Shown piece after piece: positions 53,371-62,386 of a stretch of DNA of 64,000 nt (the stretch's first letter is position 1; the number at the start of each line of letters is the position of its first letter). The DNA lies in contig JAEUJZ010000110.1 of assembly GCA_016794505.1 (NCBI GenBank), positions 62,001 to 126,000 of the forward strand, given 5' to 3'. The DNA comes from Myxococcales bacterium. Lineage in GTDB: Bacteria; Myxococcota_A; Polyangia; Palsa-1104; JAEUJZ01. A model generated the notes under the pieces. That model ran no database searches and had not been told where the DNA came from. It worked only from the letters and a program-made list of their open reading frames with translations. The position numbers and the translations under genes are program-made.

Positions 53371-53949
53371 TCAGCGCCTGAGCTGTGGTGCATCGAGGGG
53401 AAAGGTGCTTTCGATCGGGCCATCGACAGCGCTGCCGGCGATATCGATATAGGCATGGCCACCGACGAGCGTGACCGCCCACGCCTGCCGTCGATCTTGC
53501 CGTGCAGCCAGGGCAGAAAGCAGGTCGGCATCGACCGTCCATACGCCAAGCACAGCGCGTCCACGTGGCGTCTTTTTCCAGGAAGCGACACCGGTCAGAA
53601 GCTCGTCGCGGCGACGGGGATCGACCAGTACAGCGTGTACTTCGGCCTGGCTGTGGTGCAGAAATACGCGGCGCACTTTGTCGGGATCGGCGGCGCCACA
53701 CTCGACCCATGTCGTGATCTGACCCGTCAGATCGTGCGCCCACAGATCGGCGACTTCGGGATCACAAAGCCCCGGCCCGAACTCCAGCCGTTCGTCATAA
53801 AGCAGGCAGTATGCGAGCACGCGCAGCATCAGGTGCTCAGCGGTCTCAGACGGGTGGCGCGCGACGATCGCCGTCTTTTGTGCGTCGATCCCGCGGTCGA
53901 CGTGCGAAAGCGTCAAGCGGAACTCGTAGCGCGTCGAAGGCAAAGCCAT
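53371..53949 (-). CDS. YaeQ-family protein
   Basis: A 192-residue protein of the YaeQ family, whose fold resembles PD-(D/E)XK nucleases. The start MALPSTRYEFRLTLSHVDRGIDAQKTAIVARHPSETAEHLMLRVLAYCLLYDERLEFGPGLCDPEVADLWAHDLTG is not quoted beyond its outline; key points are ETAEHLMLRVLAY, RLEFGPGL, and later ITTWVECG and WTVDADLLSAL. Its role is not established (early reports linked it to hemolysin transcription). It is convergent with the PDZ gene and followed by the endonuclease gene. Confidence 0.9.
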   Translation of the reverse strand: MALPSTRYEFRLTLSHVDRGIDAQKTAIVARHPSETAEHLMLRVLAYCLLYDERLEFGPGLCDPEVADLWAHDLTGQITTWVECGAADPDKVRRVFLHHSQAEVHAVLVDPRRRDELLTGVASWKKTPRGRAVLGVWTVDADLLSALAARQDRRQAWAVTLVGGHAYIDIAGSAVDGPIESTFPLDAPQLRR

Positions 53950-53958
53950 GGCACAGAC

Positions 53959-54855
53959 CTACGGCAAGAACGTGCCCACCTTGTCGACGTAGTCGGGGTG
54001 ATCGATGTACGGGTTGCGATTCTTTTGCAGCATGAAGATCGCTTCGTTGAGGGCTCGCTCGTTGGCGTCGACGGGGTCTTGCTTGTGCCAGGTGCGCAGC
54101 GTGGCTTCTTCGATCTGCAGGTTGGCGGTGCTGAAGTCAGCCGGCCGCTCGCTGCGATAGCGCGTATAGAAATAAAAAATCGCTCGCGCGATGTTGCCTT
54201 TGTACGGATCGCGCACTTCAAACACCGTCTTGCCCTCTGCCGATGTGCCCAGCTTGCTCGGGCCTTTGCCGTCGGGATCGGGCCCGGTCCAGGTCGCCGT
54301 CTTCACGACGCCAAAGGGATAGTTGCCGCGGCGGCCATTGGCATCGATGTCGGTGGGGAACAGGTGGTGCATGTCGCTCTTGGCGGCACCCGTGGCCCCC
54401 AGGCTCTGCGGCCAGGTGTGCTCGGTGTTGAACTTGTTGCTGCTTGCACTCGCGCGGTCTTTGACCTGCGGCGCTTTGCGCCCGGTATAGATGCACTCGA
54501 CGGTGTAGTTGTTCGCGGGGTCGCTGTTGGCCAAGAACATGGCATCGCGTCCCGCGTCATAACCGAGCACCGTGTGGCCCTTGATGCAGCCGTACAGCGC
54601 GTTGATCAGATCCTGCCCAAGCTTGCCCAACGCCGCTGGACAGTCGGTCGGTACGCTGCCATCCGCCGGATCGCTTGCATCGCTGGGCGGCGTCGCCAGA
54701 TCGGGGCGTGGCGAGGGTGGCATGGCCAGATCGGGCGGCGTCGGCTCGTCGCCAAAATCCGGCACATCGGCGCCGGGGTTGGTGCAAGCCGGCAGCGCAA
54801 GCAACAGGGAAAACGAGAGCCCAAGCACTCGAAACGACGACCAGAATGTACGCAT
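53959..54855 (-). CDS. Endonuclease I-family exported nuclease (lipoprotein)
   Basis: A 298-residue protein from ATG 54855. It has a lipoprotein signal (LGLSFSLLLALPACTN) and a proline/aspartate-rich linker (EPTPPDLAMPPSPRPDLATPP). The nuclease domain has the His-Me-finger core of endonuclease I/NucM: NTEHTWPQSLGATGAAKSDMHHLFPTDIDANGRRGNYPFG, with the catalytic histidine in MHHL and metal-binding asparagines. It should cut DNA or RNA outside the cytoplasm, perhaps for nutrient use. Its start faces the large CHAT gene across about 170 bases. Confidence 0.93.
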   Translation of the reverse strand: MRTFWSSFRVLGLSFSLLLALPACTNPGADVPDFGDEPTPPDLAMPPSPRPDLATPPSDASDPADGSVPTDCPAALGKLGQDLINALYGCIKGHTVLGYDAGRDAMFLANSDPANNYTVECIYTGRKAPQVKDRASASSNKFNTEHTWPQSLGATGAAKSDMHHLFPTDIDANGRRGNYPFGVVKTATWTGPDPDGKGPSKLGTSAEGKTVFEVRDPYKGNIARAIFYFYTRYRSERPADFSTANLQIEEATLRTWHKQDPVDANERALNEAIFMLQKNRNPYIDHPDYVDKVGTFLP

Positions 54856-55026
54856 GCGCGCATCGTAGCCATCTCTGCGATTTGTGAAAGCGCGCAGTGG
54901 TCTCGTCGCAGCCGGAGGTGCGTGCTCTGTCGCTCGCGGCCGATCCGTCCGCCGCAGTCCAGGCGCTGCGCTCGCGTGTGCGAACGAGGAATCGGTTGAC
55001 CCCTGCATCGACGATCGCTCAGCATC

Positions 55027-58000
55027 GTGTGCATGCTCGGCAAGCAGAGGGGGCCTGCGCTGCGCGTGCTGCTGCAGTTCAGTCGGGCCAAAGAAGCGGG
55101 CGATCCGTACGCCTTTTCCTTTGAGCCACAGGACTACACGATTCCGACGGAGGGCGGCGCTTCACCGAGCACGCGCTTTGACTGGACGCAGGCTGTGCTC
55201 GATGACTTGCAGGCGCTGCGGTTGCCGGGACGCGATCCGGCGCTGGTGCAGCGCATGGGCGAGCGGCTGCGGCGTTTTTTGCTGCCGGCGGGCTGGGCAG
55301 ATTGGGAACGACAGATCGCAGAGGCCTTGGCGGCCGAGCGTCCCGTCTTTTTGACGATTCGCTCGTCGGCGGCCGAGCTGTACGCGCTGCCCTGGGAGCT
55401 CTTGACGCTGAGGTCCGGGCAGTTCATAGGCGAGCTGGACCATGTGCTTCTGCGTTTCGAGTGGCCCGAGACGGAAACGGCAGCCGAGCAGCCCAGCCCA
55501 CGGCCGGAAGGTGGGCGCATCTTGGTCGCCTGGTCGGCCGCCGCCGGAGCGGTCCCGGCGTCCGATCACATCACGGCGATCGCCGATGCCTGCGCAGCTG
55601 GTTTCCACCCCTTCGATTCGGATTCCGATGTGGTGGCCAACGCCTCGCTGCCGCGGCTGGTGCAGGCGCTGAAAGCGGCCGAGCGTGAAAAGAATCCCGT
55701 CGCGGTGCTTCATCTTTTGTGCCACGGCGCCGAGGCGGGCAGCACGTTTGGCCTGGCTCTCGACGGGGAAGATGGCGCCGCCGTCGTCGAAGCGCAGCAG
55801 CTTCGCCAGCACCTTGCGCCCTTTGCCAAGAGCCTGCGGCTGGTTGTGCTGTCGGCCTGCGACTCGGGCAACGTCGGTGCGCTGGGCAATCAGCTCGGCA
55901 GCGTGGCGCGCGAGCTACATCGCTGCGGCCTGCAGGCGGTCATCGCGTCGCGCGTTCCTTTGTCGGTGGCGGGATCGATCACGCTGACCGCCGCCTTGTA
56001 TCGCGCGCTTCTCGTCGAGCCGGCGTCGCTGGAGGCCGCATTTGTGCGCGCACGTACGCAGCTATCGCTTGCGGAATCGTGCCTGCTACGAGATCAGCGG
56101 CTTCTCGACTGGGCCAGCGTGCAGCTGTATGCCCGGCATGCCGACGGTGACGACACGCGCCCCGTTGTGTTTCGGCCGTTCCGCGGTCTTTTGGCGTTTC
56201 AGCCCGAACACCAGCGGTTCTTTTTCGGTCGCAATCGCGAGGTGGCCGAGGTTCTGCGTGATCTGTTCGCGCTCGTCGAGCGCAAGCAGCCGCGCTTTCT
56301 CGTCGTGGCGGGGGCCTCGGGAACCGGCAAGTCGTCGCTGGTTTTGGCGGGAGCTGTCCCGACGCTCTTGGCCAGCGATCCGCAGCGCGTGCTCTTGCGC
56401 ATGCGTCCAGGACGCGATCCCGCGTTGGCGTTAAACGAAGCGCTGGCGCAGCTTCCCGCAGGGGCCGCGGGGCTTCTGGTCGTCGATCAGTTCGAGGAGC
56501 TCTTCACCCAGACCAGCAACATTGCTGAGCGCGAAGCGCTGGTGCGCCGTCTGTGGTCGCTTTCATCGCGCGACGAACCCGACCTGCGCGTGATCGTCAC
56601 GCTGCGTGTCGACTTCATCGGTCGCTGCGGTGAGCTGGTCGTAAACGACGACGGTCTGCGTCTCGATCGCGTTGCCTACGACGAACAGCACCGCGTCTTT
56701 GTCGCTCAGCTTGAGCCTGCGCAGCTGCGCGCGAGCATCGTCGAGCCGGCACGCAAAGTAGGGCTCGATCTGCAAGATGGCTTGATCGATCGCATGGTCC
56801 ACGAAGTCGGTGGCGAGCCCGGTGCGCTGCCGCTGCTTGAAGATGCGCTGGATGTGCTGTGGCAAAAGCGAAGTGGTCGCCTGCTGACGCAAGCCGCCTA
56901 TGACTCGCTTGGGGGTGTGGTCGGTGCGCTGCAGATGCGGGCGGATGCGATCCTCGATCGGCTGGCCCCCGCGGATCAGGCGCTTGCGCAGCGCCTGCTG
57001 ATCAGCTTGGTCGCGGTGGCTGATGATACCGCGCTGGATACGCGTCTGCGCGTGCCGGTCTCGACGCTGCGCAGCGATGTGGCGGGCGGCGATCCCGCGG
57101 GCTTTGAGCGCGTCCTGCGCGACCTCGTCGATGCGCGGCTTTTGGTGCAAGGCGACGACAAGCTCGCGCCGACTGTGGAAGTGGCGCACGAAGCGCTGAT
57201 CCGCAAGTGGCCGCGGCTGCGCGCTTGGCTCGACGAGGATCGCGCCGGGCTGATCGTCCAGCGGCGGGTCCGGCAAGCCGCCGAGCAGTGGGCGCAGCAA
57301 GGGCGCGACGAGTCGCTTTTGTATCGCGGGGCGCAGCTTGCGCAGGCGGCAGAGTGGCGCAAGACCCGCGCGTCGCATCTGGGTGAGCTAGAGCGCAGCT
57401 TCTTGGATCACAGCGAAGCGCAGCGGCTGCTGCAGGTCAAGCAGGCCGAAGAGCGTCTTGCCACCGAGCAGACGCGCGCTCGTCAAGCCCGCATCGCCGC
57501 CGTCGTTCTGGCCGTGCTGTTTGTTTCGGGGCTGGGGGCCGCGGGGCTTGCGTATCGCAGCTCGCGCGAGGCGACGCGCAACGCGGTGCAAGCGGTGTTG
57601 TTTGCGGAGCAAGCGCACCAGAACGCGGCGCAGGCGCAAAAGAACGCGGAGCAGTCTCGGGATCGGCTGGTGCTCGCGATGGCCCAGACGCAAAAGCGGG
57701 ATCCTACGACCGCGGCGCTGCTCATCCGCGAGGCGAGGCCCTTGGATTACACCCTGTGGACGCAGACCGCGCTCGACGCGCTGCGGGCTGGCGTTGCCGA
57801 CGTGGTGCTGCGCGGGCACACGGCTGCAGTGACAGCGGTTGCGGTCAGTTCCGACGGGAAAAAGATCGCGACCGGAAGCAAAGACCAGACGGCGCGCATC
57901 TGGAATGCCGATGGGTCGGGCGTCCCGGTCGTGCTCAAGGGGCACGACGATGCGGTCACTGCGATCGCCCTTAGTCCCGACGGCAAAAGGCTGGCTACGG

Positions 58001-59721
58001 GCAGTCAAGACAAGACGCTGCGCGTCTGGAATGTCGATGGATCGGGAACACCGTTGTTGCTTCGCGGGCACAAGGAAGCCATCTGGAAAGTGGCGTACAG
58101 CTCGGACGGGAAGACGCTTGCCGGTGTGAGCTGGGAGGGTGAGCTGCGCATGTGGAACGCCGATGGATCCGGCACACCCATTGTGCTGCGTGCAGACCGG
58201 GCAGGTCGGCCGCTACTGGTCGCGATTTCCGACGGAAAAACGCGATTGATCGGCGGCTTTGGGTCGAGCATACGCATCTGGACCGCCAACGAATCGGCAG
58301 CACTTCGTGTGCTGCAGGGACACACGTCCACGGTCACGGCAGTTGCCTTGAGCTCTGAGGGCGACCGCCTTGTGAGCGGCAGCGAAGACAACACGGCGCG
58401 CATTTGGAATGCCGACGGATCGGGCACCCCCCTTTTGCTTAAGGGGCATGAATCCGGGGTCAGCTCGGTTGCCTTCAGCCCCGACGGAGAGACGATCGCG
58501 ACCGCCGGCAACGACGGCACCGCACGCCTTTGGAGTGCGGAACATGCCAGCTCGCTGCGGGTGCTCATCGGGCACGGAATGGAGGTCAACGCCGTGGCCT
58601 TCAGTCCCGACGGAATGATGCTTGTAACGGGCAGCGCGGATCAGACCGCGCGCATCTGGCGTGTCCGTGGCCCTAGCTCGCCCATCGTGCTGTCAGAGCA
58701 TGAGGATGCGGTTCGGGCGGTCGCCTTCAGTCCCGACGGAAACAAGCTGGTCACGGCCAGCGCAGACCAGACCGCGCGCATCTGGAACAGCGATGGCTCG
58801 GGGACATCCATCGAGCTGAACGAACGCGCTGGCGACATCGATTCGGTCGCGTTCAGCCCCGACGGCAAGACGCTCGCGCTGGGCATGGGCGATCAGGCTG
58901 CGCACCTCTTCGATGTGGTTGGGTCCGGTCCTCCTGTCGTCCGCGCGCTGCTTCGCGGGCACAAAGACAGCATTCGCGCGATCGCGTTCAGTCCCGACGG
59001 AAAAAGGCTCGCAACTGCCAGTTGGGATCGCACGATCCGCATCTGGAATGTCGATGGCTCGGGCTCGCCGATCGTGCTGCACGGGCACGAGGAAGGAGTC
59101 AGCGGCGTCGCCTTCAGTCCCGACGGCACGAAGCTCGTGACCAGCAGTCTGGATAGGACCGTCCGATTCTGGAATGCCGATGGCTCGGGCGCGGCCGCTG
59201 TGCTGCGCGGGCACGATGACTGGGTCTCGGGCGTCGCCTTTCATCCCGATGGCCGTTCGTTCGCGACGAGCAGTGGCGACAAGACGATCCGCATCTGGAA
59301 TGCCAATGGCAAGGGTGACTCGCAGGTGCTGCGTGGGCACACCGATGCGGTCACGGCGATCGCGTTCAGCCCGGATGGTCGCCGCATCGCGACGGCCAGC
59401 TACAATGCCACCATTCGCATCCAGAACGCCGACGGAACCGGAACGCCCATCGTGCTCACCGGGCACCAACACTTTGTCCTGACGATTGCGTTCAGTCCCG
59501 ACGGCAGCAAGCTCGCGAGCGGCAGTCGAGATCACACCGCTTGGATCTGGCCCGTCGGCAGCGACGCGCTTCGTGAGGCGCTGTGGAACGCCACGTCAGA
59601 CTGCCTGCCCGCGGTGCGTCGGCGTGAGCTTCTGATTGAAGCGCCGGATGTGGCAGAGCAGGGCTACAAGCGCTGTCGGCACGACGTCGCGCGCCGTCGT
59701 GGCTGGCCCAGCGATGGCTAG
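55027..59721 (+). CDS. CHAT protease / STAND NTPase / 14-repeat WD40 signalling protein
   Basis: A 1,564-residue membrane-linked protein; GTG 55027 or ATG 55033 is the start. The N-terminal CHAT domain (caspase-like) has H233 in LHLLCHGA and C278 in VVLSACDSGNV, the catalytic pair. An AAA/STAND NTPase follows: GASGTGKSS (K435, Walker A), LLVVDQFEELFTQ (D487, Walker B) and RVDFIGRC. A winged-helix/helical region ends in a predicted membrane helix near residues 821-843. About 14 WD40 repeats (about 925-1512), with typical VAFSPDG...WN/IW motifs, make two seven-bladed propellers. The layout matches caspase-like conflict or programmed-death proteins in which the propellers sense a ligand, the NTPase oligomerises and the CHAT domain cleaves a target. 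Target unknown. Confidence 0.95.
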   Translation: MCMLGKQRGPALRVLLQFSRAKEAGDPYAFSFEPQDYTIPTEGGASPSTRFDWTQAVLDDLQALRLPGRDPALVQRMGERLRRFLLPAGWADWERQIAEALAAERPVFLTIRSSAAELYALPWELLTLRSGQFIGELDHVLLRFEWPETETAAEQPSPRPEGGRILVAWSAAAGAVPASDHITAIADACAAGFHPFDSDSDVVANASLPRLVQALKAAEREKNPVAVLHLLCHGAEAGSTFGLALDGEDGAAVVEAQQLRQHLAPFAKSLRLVVLSACDSGNVGALGNQLGSVARELHRCGLQAVIASRVPLSVAGSITLTAALYRALLVEPASLEAAFVRARTQLSLAESCLLRDQRLLDWASVQLYARHADGDDTRPVVFRPFRGLLAFQPEHQRFFFGRNREVAEVLRDLFALVERKQPRFLVVAGASGTGKSSLVLAGAVPTLLASDPQRVLLRMRPGRDPALALNEALAQLPAGAAGLLVVDQFEELFTQTSNIAEREALVRRLWSLSSRDEPDLRVIVTLRVDFIGRCGELVVNDDGLRLDRVAYDEQHRVFVAQLEPAQLRASIVEPARKVGLDLQDGLIDRMVHEVGGEPGALPLLEDALDVLWQKRSGRLLTQAAYDSLGGVVGALQMRADAILDRLAPADQALAQRLLISLVAVADDTALDTRLRVPVSTLRSDVAGGDPAGFERVLRDLVDARLLVQGDDKLAPTVEVAHEALIRKWPRLRAWLDEDRAGLIVQRRVRQAAEQWAQQGRDESLLYRGAQLAQAAEWRKTRASHLGELERSFLDHSEAQRLLQVKQAEERLATEQTRARQARIAAVVLAVLFVSGLGAAGLAYRSSREATRNAVQAVLFAEQAHQNAAQAQKNAEQSRDRLVLAMAQTQKRDPTTAALLIREARPLDYTLWTQTALDALRAGVADVVLRGHTAAVTAVAVSSDGKKIATGSKDQTARIWNADGSGVPVVLKGHDDAVTAIALSPDGKRLATGSQDKTLRVWNVDGSGTPLLLRGHKEAIWKVAYSSDGKTLAGVSWEGELRMWNADGSGTPIVLRADRAGRPLLVAISDGKTRLIGGFGSSIRIWTANESAALRVLQGHTSTVTAVALSSEGDRLVSGSEDNTARIWNADGSGTPLLLKGHESGVSSVAFSPDGETIATAGNDGTARLWSAEHASSLRVLIGHGMEVNAVAFSPDGMMLVTGSADQTARIWRVRGPSSPIVLSEHEDAVRAVAFSPDGNKLVTASADQTARIWNSDGSGTSIELNERAGDIDSVAFSPDGKTLALGMGDQAAHLFDVVGSGPPVVRALLRGHKDSIRAIAFSPDGKRLATASWDRTIRIWNVDGSGSPIVLHGHEEGVSGVAFSPDGTKLVTSSLDRTVRFWNADGSGAAAVLRGHDDWVSGVAFHPDGRSFATSSGDKTIRIWNANGKGDSQVLRGHTDAVTAIAFSPDGRRIATASYNATIRIQNADGTGTPIVLTGHQHFVLTIAFSPDGSKLASGSRDHTAWIWPVGSDALREALWNATSDCLPAVRRRELLIEAPDVAEQGYKRCRHDVARRRGWPSDG

Positions 59722-60356
59722 CTCTTGTTCGTCGCCTTCTTGACGCTGATACGGGCGGCGAACGACACATTGATCCAGTCGGGAGAGCTGAGCACGCGTG
59801 TCCCTTTGCCCGGCGCCGGATCCAGCACCGTCGCATCGACCAAGGTCATGCCGCCCAGCAGATCGCCGGTATACGTCATGCTGGTCAACAGCACCGGGCG
59901 CCCCAGGCTGCCGATGATGATCGGCTGATTTTCCGACAGAAGCTCGGCGGCTTCGGCAGCGCGTACCTGCAGCTTTTCCAGCGCAAACTGCATCGGCTTG
60001 CCTTTGACGTCGCGCGCTTGCTTGCCGTTGATGCCCGCGTCTTGCCACGGCGTCTTCGGCAGCTTGCCTTCATAGAGCTCTTTGAGCAGCGTCGCCGCTG
60101 GGATGTCCGCGCCCTGAAACTTGCTGGCCATCTGCAGACAGGCCAGCCAGCACTGCCCTGGATCGGCGCTGCGCGCTTTGACAAAGGGCACCACGCCCAA
60201 CAGCCGCACGGTGCAGACGTTGGCTTTGCGCTTCTTGTCCATGCCGCAGAACGTCTTGCGATTGGCGTAGGCAAACGGCTCGCTTCCCAGTCCGGGAAGA
60301 AGCAAGGCCCCACCCAGCCCCTGCAACACCTGCCTAAGAAACACTCTTCGGATCAT
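59718..60356 (-). CDS. Tat-exported papain-like cysteine protease-fold protein lacking histidine
   Basis: A 212-residue protein from ATG 60356; the longer frame upstream is spurious. Its N-terminus has a twin-arginine signal (IRRVFLRQVLQGLGGALLLPGLG). The core resembles papain-like C39/AvrRpt2-type peptidases, with the nucleophile-type cysteine in GQCWLACLQMASKFQG and a late VLLTSMTYTGDLLGGMTLVDATVLDPAPGKG, where a histidine should precede the strand but none is present; the whole protein has no histidine. It may therefore be a pseudo-enzyme or binding protein. It is convergent with the CHAT gene and their stop codons share a CTAG. Confidence 0.75.
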   Translation of the reverse strand: MIRRVFLRQVLQGLGGALLLPGLGSEPFAYANRKTFCGMDKKRKANVCTVRLLGVVPFVKARSADPGQCWLACLQMASKFQGADIPAATLLKELYEGKLPKTPWQDAGINGKQARDVKGKPMQFALEKLQVRAAEAAELLSENQPIIIGSLGRPVLLTSMTYTGDLLGGMTLVDATVLDPAPGKGTRVLSSPDWINVSFAARISVKKATNKS

Positions 60357-60446
60357 TGTGCTGAGTATCGCCGATTTGGGCCGTGAAGTGCCAGGCTCTG
60401 CCGCGGCCCAGTCTGCGATAGGCTTTGCCGAGGAGCACCCCGTCTC

Positions 60447-62135
60447 ATGTCGCAGCGTATGCGGATTTGTCTGTCTGCCGTGGCTCGCTTCCTTTCCCCG
60501 TCTGATTCGTCGGTCTCTGCCGACGGGACGCCGCGCGAAGACGGCCGCCTGGCCATCTGGTTGTTCTTCCGCGGTCTTGGTCTGAGCTTCCTGTTTGCAT
60601 TCCTTTCTCTGTGGCCGCAAGTGTTGGGTCTGTTTGGCTCGCGCGGCATCTTGCCAGTAACTCCTTTTTTGCGGGCCGTCAGCAAACAAGTAGGCTGGGA
60701 ACGCTATGTGCTGCTTCCTTCCTTTTTCTGGCTGGGATCCAGCGACAATGCGCTGCACCTGATCTGCGGCCTGGGGCTCGTCTGTTCTCTGCTCTTGCTT
60801 CTAGGAGTCGTGGAAATTGTCGCCCTGCTTGGGGCCTGGATCTGTTACCTGTCCTTCGTCGGAGTCGGGCGAGACTTCATGGGCTTTCAGTGGGACTCGC
60901 TGCTGCTTGAGACCGCGCTGTGGTCGCTGCCTTTGGCCCTGTTTCGTCCGCGCTGGCGGCTGCAGCTTCATGCCGTCGTGCCGGCGGGCCGCTGGCTCCT
61001 TTTTTGGCTGCTTCTGCGCTTCATGTTCGCCGCCGGCTGGGCCAAGCTGCGCAGCGGCGATCCGGTGTGGCGGGATCTGTCGGCGCTCGACTATCACTTT
61101 TTCACGCAGCCCTTGCCGACCTTGGCTGGGTATTACGCACATCAGCTTCCCAGCGGTCTGAAAAAGCTCGCGACCCTGGCCATGTTCGTCATCGAGCTAG
61201 CGGTCCCCTTTGCCATCTTATGGCCCAAGGCGCGTCGAGTCGCGGCGCTGCTCTTGATCGCCTTGCAGGGCCTGATCCAGCTCACGGGGAACTTCGGTTT
61301 TTTCAATATTCTGTCGGTGGTGTTGGCCATTCCACTTCTGCCGGATGCCTGGCTGCGCCGACTGCTGCCGCGCGTCCTGCTGTCTCGCCTGCAAGCACGC
61401 CCCGAACAAGCATCGCGCTCGACATCCACCGCGCCCCCGGCTGCAGATTCCCACGTTGCGACACATTCCGAAGTCGCAGCAAATTCCGAAGTCGCGACAC
61501 ATTCCGAAGTCGCGACACATTCCGAAGTCGTTCCCCTGGCAGAGACGACCCACGGTACGCGGGCGCTGGGGCTGGCGGTGGTCTTGCGTGGCGTACTGTT
61601 CGTGGCTTTGATGTCGCTTTCTTTTGTGCAGGCGCTGCTGATGTTCCTGCCGGAAGAAAAGCTGCCCGGCGTGGCTCTGACCGGCGTCGAGTACGCAGCG
61701 GTGTTTCACGCCGCCAATCGCTATGGCCTGTTTGCTGTGATGACCAAAGAACGGCCCGAGATCATCATCGAAGGCAGTCTTGATGGCGTGAACTGGGTGC
61801 CGTACGAGTTCAAGTACAAGCCGGTTCGGATTGAAGAGTCGCCGCGCATCAACGCGCCGCACCAGCCGCGCTTGGACTGGCAGATGTGGTTCCTGGCCCT
61901 GCGGCCCTACCATCGGGGAGGCTGGTTTGATGGACTGTGCATTCGGCTGCTGCAGGGCTCGCCCGATGTGCTGTGGCTGTTCGCCCAGGATCCGTTCTAT
62001 GGGCGAAGACCGCGGCAGGTGCGGGCCACGCTGTACCGCTATGAATTCACATCGCTTGCGGAACGGCGGCAGACCGGCGCTTATTACAAGCGCAGCGATC
62101 CCACCCCCTATATCGATCCGGTAAGCCTGCCTTGA
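60447..62135 (+). CDS. Lipase maturation factor 1 (LMF1)-family membrane protein
   Basis: A 562-residue polytopic protein of the LMF1 family. The N-terminal half contains about six helices and the conserved WERYVLLPSFFWLGSSD and FMGFQWDSLLLETALWSLPLA, then DLSALDYHFFTQPLPT; the C-terminal half has PEIIIEGSLDGVNWVPYEFKYKP and LDWQMWFLALR, the typical LMF1 tail. A 60-base insert encodes an Ala/Thr/His/Ser/Glu repeat (THSEVA type) at about residues 338-361. Human LMF1 is an ER factor for lipase folding; the bacterial role is unknown. Divergent from the papain-like gene. Confidence 0.9.
   Translation: MSQRMRICLSAVARFLSPSDSSVSADGTPREDGRLAIWLFFRGLGLSFLFAFLSLWPQVLGLFGSRGILPVTPFLRAVSKQVGWERYVLLPSFFWLGSSDNALHLICGLGLVCSLLLLLGVVEIVALLGAWICYLSFVGVGRDFMGFQWDSLLLETALWSLPLALFRPRWRLQLHAVVPAGRWLLFWLLLRFMFAAGWAKLRSGDPVWRDLSALDYHFFTQPLPTLAGYYAHQLPSGLKKLATLAMFVIELAVPFAILWPKARRVAALLLIALQGLIQLTGNFGFFNILSVVLAIPLLPDAWLRRLLPRVLLSRLQARPEQASRSTSTAPPAADSHVATHSEVAANSEVATHSEVATHSEVVPLAETTHGTRALGLAVVLRGVLFVALMSLSFVQALLMFLPEEKLPGVALTGVEYAAVFHAANRYGLFAVMTKERPEIIIEGSLDGVNWVPYEFKYKPVRIEESPRINAPHQPRLDWQMWFLALRPYHRGGWFDGLCIRLLQGSPDVLWLFAQDPFYGRRPRQVRATLYRYEFTSLAERRQTGAYYKRSDPTPYIDPVSLP
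61458..61529 (+). repeat. 18-base tandem repeat inside the LMF1-like gene
   Basis: Four consecutive 18-base units starting GCGACACATTCCGAAGTC, three identical and one with GCAGCAAATTCC. They encode ATHSEV-type hexapeptides in a loop between membrane segments. Length variation here would stay in frame. Confidence 0.85.
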
Positions 62136-62177
62136 GGCCGGTGGCACCGCGCGCGAGTTCGCCGAGGGCGCAGCAGC

Positions 62178-62192
62178 TTGGCAGAGCCAAGG
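62178..62192 (+). other. Small perfect hairpin after the LMF1-like gene
   Basis: CTTGGC-AGA-GCCAAG, 6 base pairs with a 3-base loop, in the 251-base gap before the next gene. No T-run follows, so it is not a clear intrinsic terminator. Confidence 0.3.
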
Positions 62193-62386
62193 GCCGGGCT
62201 TAGGCAACCGCTCAGACAACAAGTTCCCTGGAATTTTTCCGGTTCCGTTTTCTATCGGAAGTCAGCGAAACAGGCCGGGAATTCGCGGAGTCCTATTTTG
62301 GAAAAAACTTCGGAACTCGCGCTGGTGCTCGCTGTCCTTAGCCATGACCGCGGTGATGAAGCAAAACACCCGGTTAGGAGGACGCC

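Noticed and set aside
53053..54999. A 648-codon open frame on the plus strand
   Set aside because: It lies opposite YaeQ and endonuclease I, which have clear family motifs, and reads as arginine/glycine-rich antisense translation with no recognisable domain.
53371..55026. Possible phage-defence island linking the nuclease, YaeQ and the CHAT gene
   Set aside because: The nuclease has an export signal and digestive-type family membership, and nothing else ties the genes into one system; only the CHAT gene is kept as a defence-like candidate.
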